The notes below the pieces were generated by a model that saw only the letters and a list, made by a program, of their open reading frames with translations, was not told the origin of the DNA and searched no databases. Shown piece after piece: positions 38,601 through 45,927 of a stretch of DNA of 64,000 bases. The stretch is taken from NCBI GenBank assembly GCA_947500005.1, contig CANMQJ010000010.1:1-64000 (forward strand), written 5' to 3'. Each line of letters begins with the position of its first letter. Position 1 is the stretch's first letter. Source of the DNA: an uncultured Paracoccaceae bacterium. GTDB lineage: Bacteria; Pseudomonadota; Alphaproteobacteria; Rhodobacterales; Rhodobacteraceae. Position numbers and translations under genes: made by a program.

Positions 38601-39114
38601 CGTTGGTGCCGAGCAGCAACTCTCCCTGCTGGACCGCGATGCCGGCCAAAGAACCGAGCGGGATTTGCGCGCCGGGCGCCAGCGGGCCGGAGGTGATCGC
38701 ACCGCCGCCGGTGATGCTGGCCTCGAGCGCGGCGAAATCCGTCTGGTTGTTGATGGCGGGAAGGGGCGACCCGCCGATGCGGAAGATCCAGTCCTGGGCG
38801 CCGATGCCCGGCGGTCCGTAGCTGAAGACCAGGACCTGCGTCGTGCCGCCGGCCCAGGTCACCTGCCCCAGTTCGGCGGATACATCGTCGTTGATGTAGC
38901 CGAGACCGTCGAGATCTGTCATGTCGGGTGCGGTGCGGTTGATCTCGACCTCGGGCAGGAAATCCTCGCCGCTGGGCGGTCGTGTGATTGTATAGGTGAA
39001 GTTCTGCGTGTCGCCGCTGTTCGTCAGGATCGTCAGGGTCGTCGGTTCGACGTTTGTGACGTCGTCCGCGAGATTGCGATCCACGCGAAAGCCGGAAAGA
39101 ACATATTTGGTCAT
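35668..39114 (-). CDS. Large RTX-type calcium-binding repeat protein, probably type I secreted
   Basis: A 1148-residue acidic, glycine/aspartate-rich protein with no N-terminal signal peptide. Residues about 165-525 and 525-885 are two ~360-residue copies of one unit, each starting LGTNGDDEL and containing TVNIDGQ, GSIDKG, ADERFIL and short GGNDTLEG-type repeats. About 885-1060 is a regular array of GGxGxDxxx nonapeptides (for example GGDGNDTVNAGDGND), the Ca2+-binding parallel beta-roll. The last ~90 residues lack repeats and should hold the type I secretion signal. No T1SS genes are adjacent. I start at the ATG 39114 (MTKYVLSGF); a TTG at 39147 is possible. Beside a polysaccharide locus, it is a likely matrix or surface protein. 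Confidence 0.85.
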   Translation of the reverse strand: MTKYVLSGFRVDRNLADDVTNVEPTTLTILTNSGDTQNFTYTITRPPSGEDFLPEVEINRTAPDMTDLDGLGYINDDVSAELGQVTWAGGTTQVLVFSYGPPGIGAQDWIFRIGGSPLPAINNQTDFAALEASITGGGAITSGPLAPGAQIPLGSLAGIAVQQGELLLGTNGDDELVGNPGDDFINPVDNSQSYDQIRPGTGQDTVTFEDAQNGYFELQHSDLGAGITVNIDGQAGTGSIDKGAGGTTSLLFVDRAMNAEGLGVIGTNGNDVFNVKSTDNGFVQVAGLGGNDIFNIDPAAPTSRIDYVPGNPSTGITANLVAGTIADGHGGTDTINGTLRELRGTDLADSILGSDADERFILRRGNDTLDAGGGTDLVRYERSGVEAIDVDLETGVASGIWRGEAFTHQLSNVENIRGSRDANDILRGDAQNNFFSGEGGNDTLEGRGGDDILLGEMGDDRIDGGDGNDQAAFWGLNRADATITQNPEGSIQVVSALGTDTLVNVESLGFQDQSVLVSDLFPPSGPILGTNGDDELLGTPGDDFINPLDNMQGLDIVTPGTGQDTVSFENAANGYFEIRHNDLSQGITVNIDGQTGAGSIDKGAGNGTTSLLFFDRAMNADGLGVMGTDHDDVFNVKPTDDGYVQVAGQGGFDTYNIDPAAQTSRIDYAWASMSGITADLSTGVVSNDGFGSSDQINGPVRELRATNLDDNILGSDADERFILRGGNDTLDGAGGSDWLRYDRNDYGRIELDLAAGTVSGGWRGEVFNHQIANIENVRGSRANDLLQGDGRNNQLRGDDGNDTIEGRGGEDILVGQAGDDLLNGGDGLDRAEFWAVNQADATITQNGDGSIQVVSALGTDTLVDVEELGFADALVRVADLFPQPGVVVGSNGDERVDGSTDPEVVTAGGGNDEVNGDGGDDTIDGGTGNDTLRGGEGDDSINGGDGNDTVNAGDGNDDVIGGDSPDDLRDVIYGGEGDDMLNGGYGNDQIFGQGGNDTIAGDFGADELQGQEGNDVVTGGALSDLVFGGDGNDFVNGGFGYDRINGGEGADRFFHLGVFDHGSDWVQDYNAAEGDVLVFGNAAATRDQFQVNFDHTATPDGERSGDDAVQEAFVIYRPTGQIMWALVDGEGQDEINLRIGSDVFDLMV
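36455..38616 (-). repeat. Tandem duplication of ~1.08-kb units inside the RTX gene
   Basis: Two in-frame units, about 37534-38616 and 36455-37533, encode closely similar ~360-residue segments. Stretches such as SIQVVSALGTDTLV, LGSDADERFIL and ADATITQN are identical or nearly so. The copies have diverged in between, so the duplication is old enough to be under selection. Boundaries are approximate. Confidence 0.75.
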
Positions 39115-39618
39115 CTCAAGCAGTACCCTTTTCGGAGATTCATTCAAGCACGTCGCATCTCGGTACCGATCCGCCGCGTAACGGTGTCATCTCGGCGCGA
39201 ACGTGACATTTCGGTAACGAGAGTTTGGGCCAACGGGACAAGACGGGTAACGATTGTAGGACGCGCGTTTCCGCGAACTGTCATCTGCTCACACTTCATT
39301 GGTCCAGTCTCGATTTTTGCGAAAACCCTAAAGGCTGACCGATTATAGTCAAGGAATTCCAAGGCTTAATTTGTGCCTTGGCCGCGTGTCAGCCTGACCC
39401 GGTGCGAAAGAGCGGCTGACAAGGCTGTTGGAACGACTGGTGTCACCCCTTTTCCCGAAACGGTCCGGACGAGGAAAAGCGCGTCGGTCTTGCCCTGTGG
39501 GGGGCGCTCAGCCCGAAACGACCTGTTTGAGAGCCATGATCCCGGAGTCGCCATTGTTTCAAAGCGCGAATCGGGGCTAGGCTGAATTCAAGGGTTACGA
39601 AGGGTAAAGGGGGGAAGG
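39115..39618. other. Non-coding region upstream of RTX and polysaccharide genes
   Basis: About 500 bases without a gene I can support. It contains a tandem GTRACR box (39203-39219), single GTAACG elements at 39178 and 39247, a leftward TATAAT at 39347-39342, and two inverted repeats: CCAAGGC/GCCTTGG (39359-39381, 9-base loop) and GTCAGCC/GGCTGAC (39388-39420). The short leftward frame at 39144-39362 lacks a ribosome site and family features. It probably holds the leftward RTX promoter; a small RNA is possible but unproven. Confidence 0.5.
39203..39219 (+). promoter_or_regulatory. Tandem 11-bp-spaced box GTGACA-N5-GTAACG upstream of RTX gene
   Basis: GTGACATTTCGGTAACG places two GTRACR hexamers exactly 11 bases apart, 89 bases upstream of the leftward RTX start. 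The layout suits an OmpR/PhoB-type response regulator dimer. Matching boxes occur at 45881-45897 and 56085-56101, and a looser one on the minus strand at 45766-45782. Confidence 0.55.
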
Positions 39619-39837
39619 ATGGAGTTCTGGACAATTTTCTGGGCGGTCTACACATTTTCCACGATCTTCGCGATCGCCATGACATATCGCGAACAGAAAC
39701 GGAGTGGCAGGTCGACACCGCTCTTCGTACTGATAGGGTATCTCCTTTGCACCGTCTGGCCGGTTGTGGTGGCGGTTGTTCTCATCTTCTACCGTCCCGT
39801 GGAAAACCCGGACGCATATTCCAGCGACTGGCCCTGA
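39619..39837 (+). CDS. Small two-helix membrane protein, unknown function
   Basis: A 72-residue protein with two hydrophobic segments, about 3-20 (FWTIFWAVYTFSTIFAIAM) and 36-59 (FVLIGYLLCTVWPVVVAVVL), joined by a short basic loop. A purine-rich GGGGGGAAGG lies directly before the ATG. It is followed after 8 bases by the nucleotidyltransferase-like gene, so the two are probably co-transcribed. I do not recognise a family. Confidence 0.6.
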   Translation: MEFWTIFWAVYTFSTIFAIAMTYREQKRSGRSTPLFVLIGYLLCTVWPVVVAVVLIFYRPVENPDAYSSDWP

Positions 39838-39845
39838 CACGCACC

Positions 39846-40577
39846 ATGAGACGTCCGAGGCGCAAGGATCTTGCACCGTTTCTTGAACCCTTTCTAAGTC
39901 ATCTGGGGTCGGGCGGCCGCAGAAGGCTTTCGCGCGTGGTAAACCCTTTGCGCAAAAGGTACCTTGCACCCGAGACCAGCGTGGCGCGCTTCTTCTCCAC
40001 ACTCTCATCCCAGAACGTAAAAGTCGTCGTCCTGCGCTGGTTTGACGATCTGCCAAGTACGGAGCCGGGCCGTGACCTGGACATTCTGGTCCCTGATGCG
40101 GCCATACCCCAAGTAGAAGCCTTCCTGAACACCTGGCCACGTGGCCAACGTGTGGATTGCTACTCCGAGACCGGGCTTTCCGAAACGGGGTACCTCCCGC
40201 ATGCCGCGGTGGAGGTTCCGGCCTTTCCCCCCGAGATCGCCCGACAAATCCTGCGGAACGCCCTCGAACAGGAGGGCGGGTGGTGGATCCCGGCCCCGCG
40301 CGATCACGCCCTGGCCCTGGCCTATCACGCCGTCTATCTCAAGGGATATGCCTCGGGCCTGGCACCGGACCCGGAGACACCGCCAAGTGCCAAGGGGTCT
40401 CATGACTATGCCGCGGTTCTGGCCGAGCTTGCGGATCAACTGGGCATCGCGCTCGACCGGCCCGTCACCATGCGCGGCCTTGACCGGATGCTGGCACGAG
40501 AGGGGTGGCGCCCCCAGCGTGCTCATCTGGAGCAGCTGGCCGCGATCAACCCCTGGATCGCGTCGGAGCTGCTGTGA
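39846..40577 (+). CDS. Nucleotidyltransferase-like protein of the polysaccharide locus
   Basis: A 243-residue protein. VVVLRWFDDLP followed by GRDLDILVPD (76-85) looks like the strand plus DxD of a nucleotidyltransferase fold. Its C-terminal part, SHDYAAVLAELA...EGWRPQRAHLEQLAAINPWI in pieces, shares the GWRP...PW pattern with residues 160-178 of the next protein, so the two are partial paralogues. No signal peptide or membrane helix. The exact reaction is unknown; modification of a glycan or lipid carrier is possible. The start at the ATG 39846 removes an unrelated N-terminal stretch. Confidence 0.65.
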   Translation: MRRPRRKDLAPFLEPFLSHLGSGGRRRLSRVVNPLRKRYLAPETSVARFFSTLSSQNVKVVVLRWFDDLPSTEPGRDLDILVPDAAIPQVEAFLNTWPRGQRVDCYSETGLSETGYLPHAAVEVPAFPPEIARQILRNALEQEGGWWIPAPRDHALALAYHAVYLKGYASGLAPDPETPPSAKGSHDYAAVLAELADQLGIALDRPVTMRGLDRMLAREGWRPQRAHLEQLAAINPWIASELL

Positions 40578-42235
40578 CAGGCACGGGTCTTACCACCCTG
40601 GAAGCGTCCTTTCGCGACCGCGGGATCAGGGCGGTCGAGCTCGGGCGAGTCGCCGACGCGACCGGCGTGCATGTGGGAGTTCTGCTTCCCGATACAGCAA
40701 GGATCCCGCGCGACTGGGCGCACCGGGCCGGGTTCGCGGGCGGACGGATCTTTTCGCCCGAAGGCGGTACCGGGCGGTCCTTCCGCCTCGAAACGACAGC
40801 ACAAGAGATCACACTCGCCCTCTTTCCCGTGGACTTGGCCGAAGAGCTGCTTAACCGTGCGGGCCAACTCAGCCCAGAGGACAGGTTCCGCATCCGCGCC
40901 TACCTGACGTGCTATTTCGGCACGCTCCAGCGCGTCCTTGGCCTGAACGGCGAGGAAGACAGGGCAGAGATCGACAGGCTCGCCCAAGCCGTCGGCGAGA
41001 CCGGCGCCATCTTCTGCGACCGCGAGGCGCTGGATACGCGGCTGGTCGGGGAGGGATGGCGCCCGACGAACGACATGATCCAACGGCTGAGCATCGCGGA
41101 TCCATGGCTGCGCGACGTGCTGCTGCCCCGGATCGCGCCTCGTCGCGGGCTGGCACCGGGCCTGGCCGTCTATTTCCTGAGAGAACGCGCCGAGCATTTG
41201 GGTTTCGCAGAAACCGCCCGACAGGCCATACGGCAGAGCGGCTTCGAAATCCTCGCGGAAACGGGACTGGCCCCTGAACGCTCGGAAGATTTGCGCCGTT
41301 CGACCCGGGGCGGAAACTGGCGGAAAGGTCCGTTCCCCGAAAGCGGCGGTCCGCCGGCTCGCCTGTTCTTCGTGGCCGATGTCTTTCCCTACTCGCCCTA
41401 CGCCCGGGTGCAGGCCCGTCATCCGCTGCTCGACAATGGCCGTACTCTGGCCTGCAAGGAGAGAGTGCGGGACGCAATTTTCGCACAGGTTCCGGCGGAG
41501 CGGCGATTCAACCCCATTCATTCGACCGACACCAGCGACGAGGCGGGCGAGATCGCCGCGCTCGTGCTGGGTGAGGGCGGACAGGAGTTGGAGCGCGATT
41601 TCACCCGGCGCGTTTCCCGGGTCCACCGCTTGACCCAGGGCCAGGCGACCAGCGGTCGAGGGGGCGAAGTCTTTGCCTTTGTCCGGCACGACGACCGCTT
41701 GCGCAAGCTTTACCGTCCGCAATACGCAAACAGGGCGGGAAGGGCGATCGCGGCGCATCGGACCCTCGGGACTGCCGACCGGCGCTGGATGGAGTTGTGC
41801 GGCGGGTCGGTCGAGGACGGATATGTCGATTTCAAAGCCCCCGATCCGGGGGCTTCGCAGCTTTGCCGGCATCCTCTGCCGCTGCCGCTCTGGGCAAGCG
41901 AACACCTGCGCGAGATGGCCGACGCGACCACGCAGGCTGGCCTGCACCTTGATGCGGGCTCGTTCCTTGATGGCTTGTGGATCTCGCCGAAGGATCGAAG
42001 CCTGGCCGTGGCGGGTGTCGAAACGGCCCCCGGGCCGCCAGGGCTGTCCACGGACGTGCCGGACAGGCGCTGGCGCAAGGTCGCGGGAATGCCGCGCGAC
42101 GTGATCCTCTCGGGCGGGGCCCTGAAGCGGAGGCTCTGGCGTCGGGTGATCGGACCCGCGACGGATCTCGCGCGCAGGGCGCGCACAGGCCTCCGCCGGG
42201 TGCTTGGAGGCCTGCGTCGGAGGCTGCGGCGCTAG
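40574..42235 (+). CDS. Multidomain protein with NDPK-like and kinase-like segments, unknown function
   Basis: A 553-residue cytosolic protein with three parts. Residues 1-185 resemble the preceding nucleotidyltransferase-like protein, sharing EGWRP near 160 and DPWL near 176, but without a clear DxD. Residues about 195-335 follow a nucleoside-diphosphate-kinase layout: a first strand, FETARQAIRQSGFEI-type helix and strand, and NPIHSTDTSDEAGEI, where H316 would be the phospho-histidine. Residues 365 to about 500 start FAFVRHDDRLRKLYRP, like a small kinase lobe with K378. The end is strongly basic. It starts at a GTG overlapping the previous stop (GTGA); its TAG overlaps the convergent aminotransferase stop in CTAG. 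The NDPK and kinase calls are pattern-based. Confidence 0.6.
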   Translation: MTGTGLTTLEASFRDRGIRAVELGRVADATGVHVGVLLPDTARIPRDWAHRAGFAGGRIFSPEGGTGRSFRLETTAQEITLALFPVDLAEELLNRAGQLSPEDRFRIRAYLTCYFGTLQRVLGLNGEEDRAEIDRLAQAVGETGAIFCDREALDTRLVGEGWRPTNDMIQRLSIADPWLRDVLLPRIAPRRGLAPGLAVYFLRERAEHLGFAETARQAIRQSGFEILAETGLAPERSEDLRRSTRGGNWRKGPFPESGGPPARLFFVADVFPYSPYARVQARHPLLDNGRTLACKERVRDAIFAQVPAERRFNPIHSTDTSDEAGEIAALVLGEGGQELERDFTRRVSRVHRLTQGQATSGRGGEVFAFVRHDDRLRKLYRPQYANRAGRAIAAHRTLGTADRRWMELCGGSVEDGYVDFKAPDPGASQLCRHPLPLPLWASEHLREMADATTQAGLHLDAGSFLDGLWISPKDRSLAVAGVETAPGPPGLSTDVPDRRWRKVAGMPRDVILSGGALKRRLWRRVIGPATDLARRARTGLRRVLGGLRRRLRR

Positions 42236-43389
42236 CCGGGCGTCATTCTGACCGGGCCGGTGTGCAGGCGGGCCGTGGCCATCTCGTCGATAACCTCGGC
42301 GATGGTATCGACATGGGCCTGCGTGGCGCCGGAGTGGAAAGGCAGGCACAGCAGCGTGGCCTTGATTCGGTCGGCGACAGGCTTCTCGGCCAGGGTGATG
42401 ATCGGCAGGCCCCTGTAACAATCGTAATCCGTGCAGAGCGGCCAGAAATACTTGCGCGCAAAGATGCCTCGGGTCTTGAGGCGGTCATAAAGTTCGTCGC
42501 GACTGCCGCCGAAGGCCTCGGGATCGACACGCAACAGGTAGTATTGCTCGGACTGAACGACATCGGGCTGAACCACCTGCGACCGAAGGCCCGGATACCG
42601 GGCGATGATCTCGTCGTAGCGGGCGCGCAAGGCGCGGCGCGCAGCGCGTTCGGCGGGAGCCGCATCAAGGTTCAGCAATCCCACGGCGGCATGAAGTTCG
42701 CTCATCTTGCCATTGATGCCGACACAGCGCACTTCCTCCTCGGATACGATGCCGAAGTTTCGCGTCAGGGCGAGTCGCTCGCCAAGCCCCGTGTCCTTGG
42801 TGGTCGCCAACCCGCCTTCGACAGTATTGAACAGCTTGGTTGCGTGCAGGGAAAAGGCACTGACATCGCCCATCGCCGCGGTGGGGACCCCTGCCCGGCT
42901 GGAGGCGAAGGCATGCGCCGCATCGAAGACAAGGCGCAGCCCGTGGCGCGTGCAGAGCGTTTGCAAGCCGTCGACGTCGCAGATCGTCCCATAGACATGC
43001 ACGCCGATCACGGCGGAGGTTTTCGGCCCGATGGCCGCTTCTACCGCATCTGGGTCGAGCGTAAGCGTCTCGGCGTCGATATCGGCAAAGACCGGCACCA
43101 GGCCGCAGGCCGCTATGACATGGGCGGTGGCCGGAAAGGTCAGCGGGGTGGTGATGACCTCGCTCCCGGCGGGCAGGTCGAGTGCGAGTATGGCGCATTG
43201 CAGCGCGCTGGTCCCTGAACTGAAGAGCTTGGCCACTGGAACGGTCAGCCGTGTCCTCAACTCGGCCTCCAGCCGGTTGTGCATCATGGCCTCGTTGGTG
43301 ACGATCCGGGTGGCCCATACCTCTTCGAGCAGAGCGTTCAGGTCGGAGAGTTCCGGCAGAAGGGGACGGGCGACGAAAAGCGGGTCCAT
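42232..43389 (-). CDS. DegT/DnrJ/EryC1 (ArnB-type) sugar aminotransferase
   Basis: A 385-residue PLP enzyme. SSGTSALQCAI near 57 (phosphate and cofactor contacts), VFDAAHAF near 154 and SLHATKLFNTVEGG, with K185 as the Schiff-base lysine, are present; GINGKMSELHAAVGL is the family's arginine-free tail motif. It transfers an amino group to a nucleotide-linked keto-sugar, giving an amino-deoxy sugar for the glycan. It lies downstream of two glycosyltransferase genes on the same strand after a 53-base gap. Confidence 0.9.
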   Translation of the reverse strand: MDPLFVARPLLPELSDLNALLEEVWATRIVTNEAMMHNRLEAELRTRLTVPVAKLFSSGTSALQCAILALDLPAGSEVITTPLTFPATAHVIAACGLVPVFADIDAETLTLDPDAVEAAIGPKTSAVIGVHVYGTICDVDGLQTLCTRHGLRLVFDAAHAFASSRAGVPTAAMGDVSAFSLHATKLFNTVEGGLATTKDTGLGERLALTRNFGIVSEEEVRCVGINGKMSELHAAVGLLNLDAAPAERAARRALRARYDEIIARYPGLRSQVVQPDVVQSEQYYLLRVDPEAFGGSRDELYDRLKTRGIFARKYFWPLCTDYDCYRGLPIITLAEKPVADRIKATLLCLPFHSGATQAHVDTIAEVIDEMATARLHTGPVRMTPG

Positions 43390-43442
43390 GGGCTAACTCC
43401 GGTTTGGAAAAGCGCGGCTGCGCGGGATGGGAGGCGGACGGG

Positions 43443-44558
43443 TCATGGCTGCAACTCCGCTTCGTAACGGGCGAAGATCTCGGCGGGCGCATAGCGGAGC
43501 ACCCTCTCTTTGGCGGCCCGCTCGAGATCGGACCGGATGACGCTGTCATCGACCAGGTCCATCGCGCGTGACAGGGCCTCCACATCATCGACCGGGACAA
43601 GTATGCCCCATGGCGCACGATCGAGACCGGCCACCAAGCCAGCCGGTCGATCGGCGAGGATCTCGGACGGGCCAGAATGGCAATCGGTGGAGATCACCGC
43701 GCGGCCCAGCGCCATCGCCTCGACCAGCGCGTTGGGAAAGCCTTCGCCGCGCGAGGCCGAGACATAGGCGCTGGCGCGCGCCACGACCGATTGCGGATTG
43801 GCGAGATAGCCGGGCATGTAGAGCCGCGCGCCGATCCCGAGCGTCTCGGCCAGCGCGGCAAGGCGCTCCCGCTCGGGGCCTTCGCCGAGGATGACAAGCG
43901 CTCGACCCTTGTTGGACTGGCGCGCGAAGGCCCGCAGCAGGGTCTCGCCGCCCTTCCCGGGCACCAGACGGCCCACCGCGACCAGGAAATCGGAAGGCAA
44001 CACGATGGCCGGCTGTTCCCGGCCCCGGGCGCGCAGATCCTCGACCGGGACAGGGTTGGGGATGGAGACGACCCGCTCGGCCCCTACGCCGTAACGCCGG
44101 ATCAGTTCATCCCGCACACCTTCGGACACGGCGATCACCCTGTCGGCACGCGGGTAGAGCAGCGCTACGATTCTTTGCAGCACACGCCCGCGCAAGCCGG
44201 TGCCCAAGTGGCTGGTGGTGTGGATCCGTTCGCTGACGACGCAGCGGAACCGCCCCTCTCCCCGGGCAAGGATGGCGGCGCAGTTGGCCCGGGTCAGAAA
44301 ACTCAGGACGATATCCGGTTTCCATTCTGCCACCAGACGGCGCACGGCCGTGATGCTGCGCAGGAAACCGCCGCGGCAGTCGAGCCACACCCGCCTGACG
44401 CCGTCCGGGGCGGCATAGGCATCCGGACTGTCATCCAGAGTGGCAATGCAGATTTCGCCCCGATGGCTGCGGGCCAGATGACCGGCCAGCGTGACAAAGA
44501 CCTTCTCGGCGCCTCCACCTTCGAGCGAGTTGATCAGGAGGAGCAGCCGATGCGCCAC
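43443..44558 (-). CDS. Glycosyltransferase family 4 protein
   Basis: A 371-residue GT-B glycosyltransferase. The N-terminal acceptor domain starts LLLLINSLEGGGAEKVFVTLA; the donor domain has VAVGRLVPGKGGETLLRAF near 190 and the EX7E nucleotide-sugar motif in SRGEGFPNALVEAM near 270. It transfers a sugar from a nucleotide donor to the growing lipid-linked unit at the cytoplasmic face. It follows the GT at 44562-45740 after 3 bases. Confidence 0.9.
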   Translation of the reverse strand: MAHRLLLLINSLEGGGAEKVFVTLAGHLARSHRGEICIATLDDSPDAYAAPDGVRRVWLDCRGGFLRSITAVRRLVAEWKPDIVLSFLTRANCAAILARGEGRFRCVVSERIHTTSHLGTGLRGRVLQRIVALLYPRADRVIAVSEGVRDELIRRYGVGAERVVSIPNPVPVEDLRARGREQPAIVLPSDFLVAVGRLVPGKGGETLLRAFARQSNKGRALVILGEGPERERLAALAETLGIGARLYMPGYLANPQSVVARASAYVSASRGEGFPNALVEAMALGRAVISTDCHSGPSEILADRPAGLVAGLDRAPWGILVPVDDVEALSRAMDLVDDSVIRSDLERAAKERVLRYAPAEIFARYEAELQP

Positions 44559-44561
44559 CGG

Positions 44562-45740
44562 TCAGGCCCCCGTCTGCTGCTTGTCGGGCAGAGGGGTCAC
44601 ACGCCTGAACGGCTCTCCGCCCGCCAACCCCTCGATCTGCGCCAAGGTGGCCCCGGCAATGCGATCCCAGTCGAAGCGGTAGAGGTCGAAATCCGGCGGG
44701 GGCGCATATGCCGAGAGATCGCCGCACAGCTTCTCGGTCAGTTCGCTCGACGATCCGGCGGTGAAATAATGTAGCCCAGGCAGGCCGATGTTCAGGTTGG
44801 CACCGATATCGCTGAGCAAGAGCGGCACCCCGGCCTGGATGGCCTCCAGCGCCGCGATCGACAGGCCTTCGTGGTCGGAGGGCAGGACGAAGAGGCCGCT
44901 TGCCGCGTTCAATGCCATGACGGTCTCGCGCGGGGTGCGCCCGGTCAGGACGATCGTGTCGTCCTGTGCGGCCATCTCTGCCAGCTTGCGGGCATAGGAA
45001 CTGGCATGATCGGCATCGCCGACGATCACCAGCTTCCACGGCGGCATCTGCCGAGGCAAAGGCGATGCCTGGAACGCCTCGATCAGAAGGTCATGCGCCT
45101 TTTCGGGAACCAGTCGGCCGACCGAGATGACATAGCGTCCCGCCTCCAGCCCGTAGGCGGCCAGAAGCTCGTTCGTAGCCGGCGTGGGTATGTCCCGGGT
45201 GAAGCCGTTGGGAATATGCACGACCCGCGCGGCGCGGGCGGGGTAGCTTCGCTTGAGCCGGTTGGCGGTGCTGGGTGAGACCGTTATGACGCGGTGCGAA
45301 AAGCGCATGGCAAGAGATTCGCCGCGACGGAGCATGAAGCGCGAGAATGGTCCCCATTTCTGCCGCCGATAATCGGCACCGTGATGCGTGAACAGAAGCT
45401 TCAAGCCAAGGAGCCGGGCCATTGGGGCAAGCAGGCCCGGACCGATGGCATGGAGATGCACGATATCCGATCGGAGCATGAAACGTGCGTACAGAAGGGC
45501 AAGAAACGTGTGCACGATGGTTTCGGCAGAGGCCCGGCGCGGGGCCCAAAGGGGGATCTGCCGAACGCCCTTCACGCGCTGCTCCTCCCCCACGTAGCGG
45601 TGCCGGGCAAGCAGCACGATTTCGAGCTCATCAGGCGCGACCCTTTCCAAGATCCTTGGCAAGAGCTGGGCACAATGTGTCTCGATCCCGCCCATGACGT
45701 CGGGAATACCCCTGAGACCTATGACTGCGACGTTGATCAA
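44562..45740 (-). CDS. Glycosyltransferase family 4 protein
   Basis: A 392-residue GT-B enzyme. The N-terminus VIGLRGIPDVMGGIETHCAQL is typical of the rhamnosyl/N-acetylglucosaminyl transferase group with a DUF1972-like start; TVSPSTANRLKRSY and IPNGFT follow; the donor domain has ISVGRLVPEKAHDLLIEAF and the EX7E-type motif PSDHEGLSIAALEA. First gene of the leftward GT/aminotransferase operon, divergent from the GT2 gene across a region containing response-regulator-type boxes. Confidence 0.9.
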   Translation of the reverse strand: MINVAVIGLRGIPDVMGGIETHCAQLLPRILERVAPDELEIVLLARHRYVGEEQRVKGVRQIPLWAPRRASAETIVHTFLALLYARFMLRSDIVHLHAIGPGLLAPMARLLGLKLLFTHHGADYRRQKWGPFSRFMLRRGESLAMRFSHRVITVSPSTANRLKRSYPARAARVVHIPNGFTRDIPTPATNELLAAYGLEAGRYVISVGRLVPEKAHDLLIEAFQASPLPRQMPPWKLVIVGDADHASSYARKLAEMAAQDDTIVLTGRTPRETVMALNAASGLFVLPSDHEGLSIAALEAIQAGVPLLLSDIGANLNIGLPGLHYFTAGSSSELTEKLCGDLSAYAPPPDFDLYRFDWDRIAGATLAQIEGLAGGEPFRRVTPLPDKQQTGA

Positions 45741-45765
45741 GTCCGACGCCCCTCCCCCCGTTCGA

Positions 45766-45782
45766 CGTCACATTTGTGAAAC
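45766..45782 (-). promoter_or_regulatory. Looser tandem box GTTTCA-N5-GTGACG upstream of the GT operon
   Basis: On the plus strand CGTCACATTTGTGAAAC; read leftward it is GTTTCA-CAAAT-GTGACG with 11-base spacing, 26 bases upstream of the glycosyltransferase ATG. One half (GTTTCA) departs from GTRACR, so this is a weaker member of the set. Confidence 0.35.
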
Positions 45783-45880
45783 CTTTGCGCAACGCAGCGG
45801 GCTGTTTGTCCAGCTTAGGAAGCAAATATCCAGAAAGTCGAGCATGTCGACGTTTATGCTGATGTGGGCGAACGCGTTAT

Positions 45881-45897
45881 GTAACGAAAATGTAACG
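45881..45897 (+). promoter_or_regulatory. Tandem box GTAACG-N5-GTAACG upstream of the GT2 gene
   Basis: GTAACGAAAATGTAACG contains two identical hexamers exactly 11 bases apart, 31 bases before the chosen ATG at 45928. If translation started at an upstream in-frame ATG (45844) the box would be coding; the downstream ATG was preferred partly for this reason. Confidence 0.55.
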
Positions 45898-45927
45898 AAC
45901 CCGACCGCGGGAGATGAATATCTGCAC

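Noticed and set aside
35665..39348. 1227-residue open frame on the plus strand opposite the RTX gene
   Set aside because: It mirrors the GGxGxD coding of the minus strand; its sequence is low-complexity Val/Ala/Asp with no family, and the minus-strand protein is clearly an RTX protein.
39144..39362. 72-residue leftward frame upstream of the RTX gene
   Set aside because: No ribosome site, no recognisable domain, and it covers the putative promoter and regulatory box.
39846..42235. Idea that the paired genes 39846-42235 are a toxin-antitoxin or phage-defence module (NTase plus kinase)
   Set aside because: They lie inside a glycan locus beside glycosyltransferases, are large and share homology with each other, and no defence hallmark such as a nuclease or effector domain is visible.
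45694..45927. N-terminal extension of the GT2 gene to 45694 or 45844
   Set aside because: It would read through the divergent promoter and the perfect GTAACG tandem, and the extra residues are unlike GT2 proteins.
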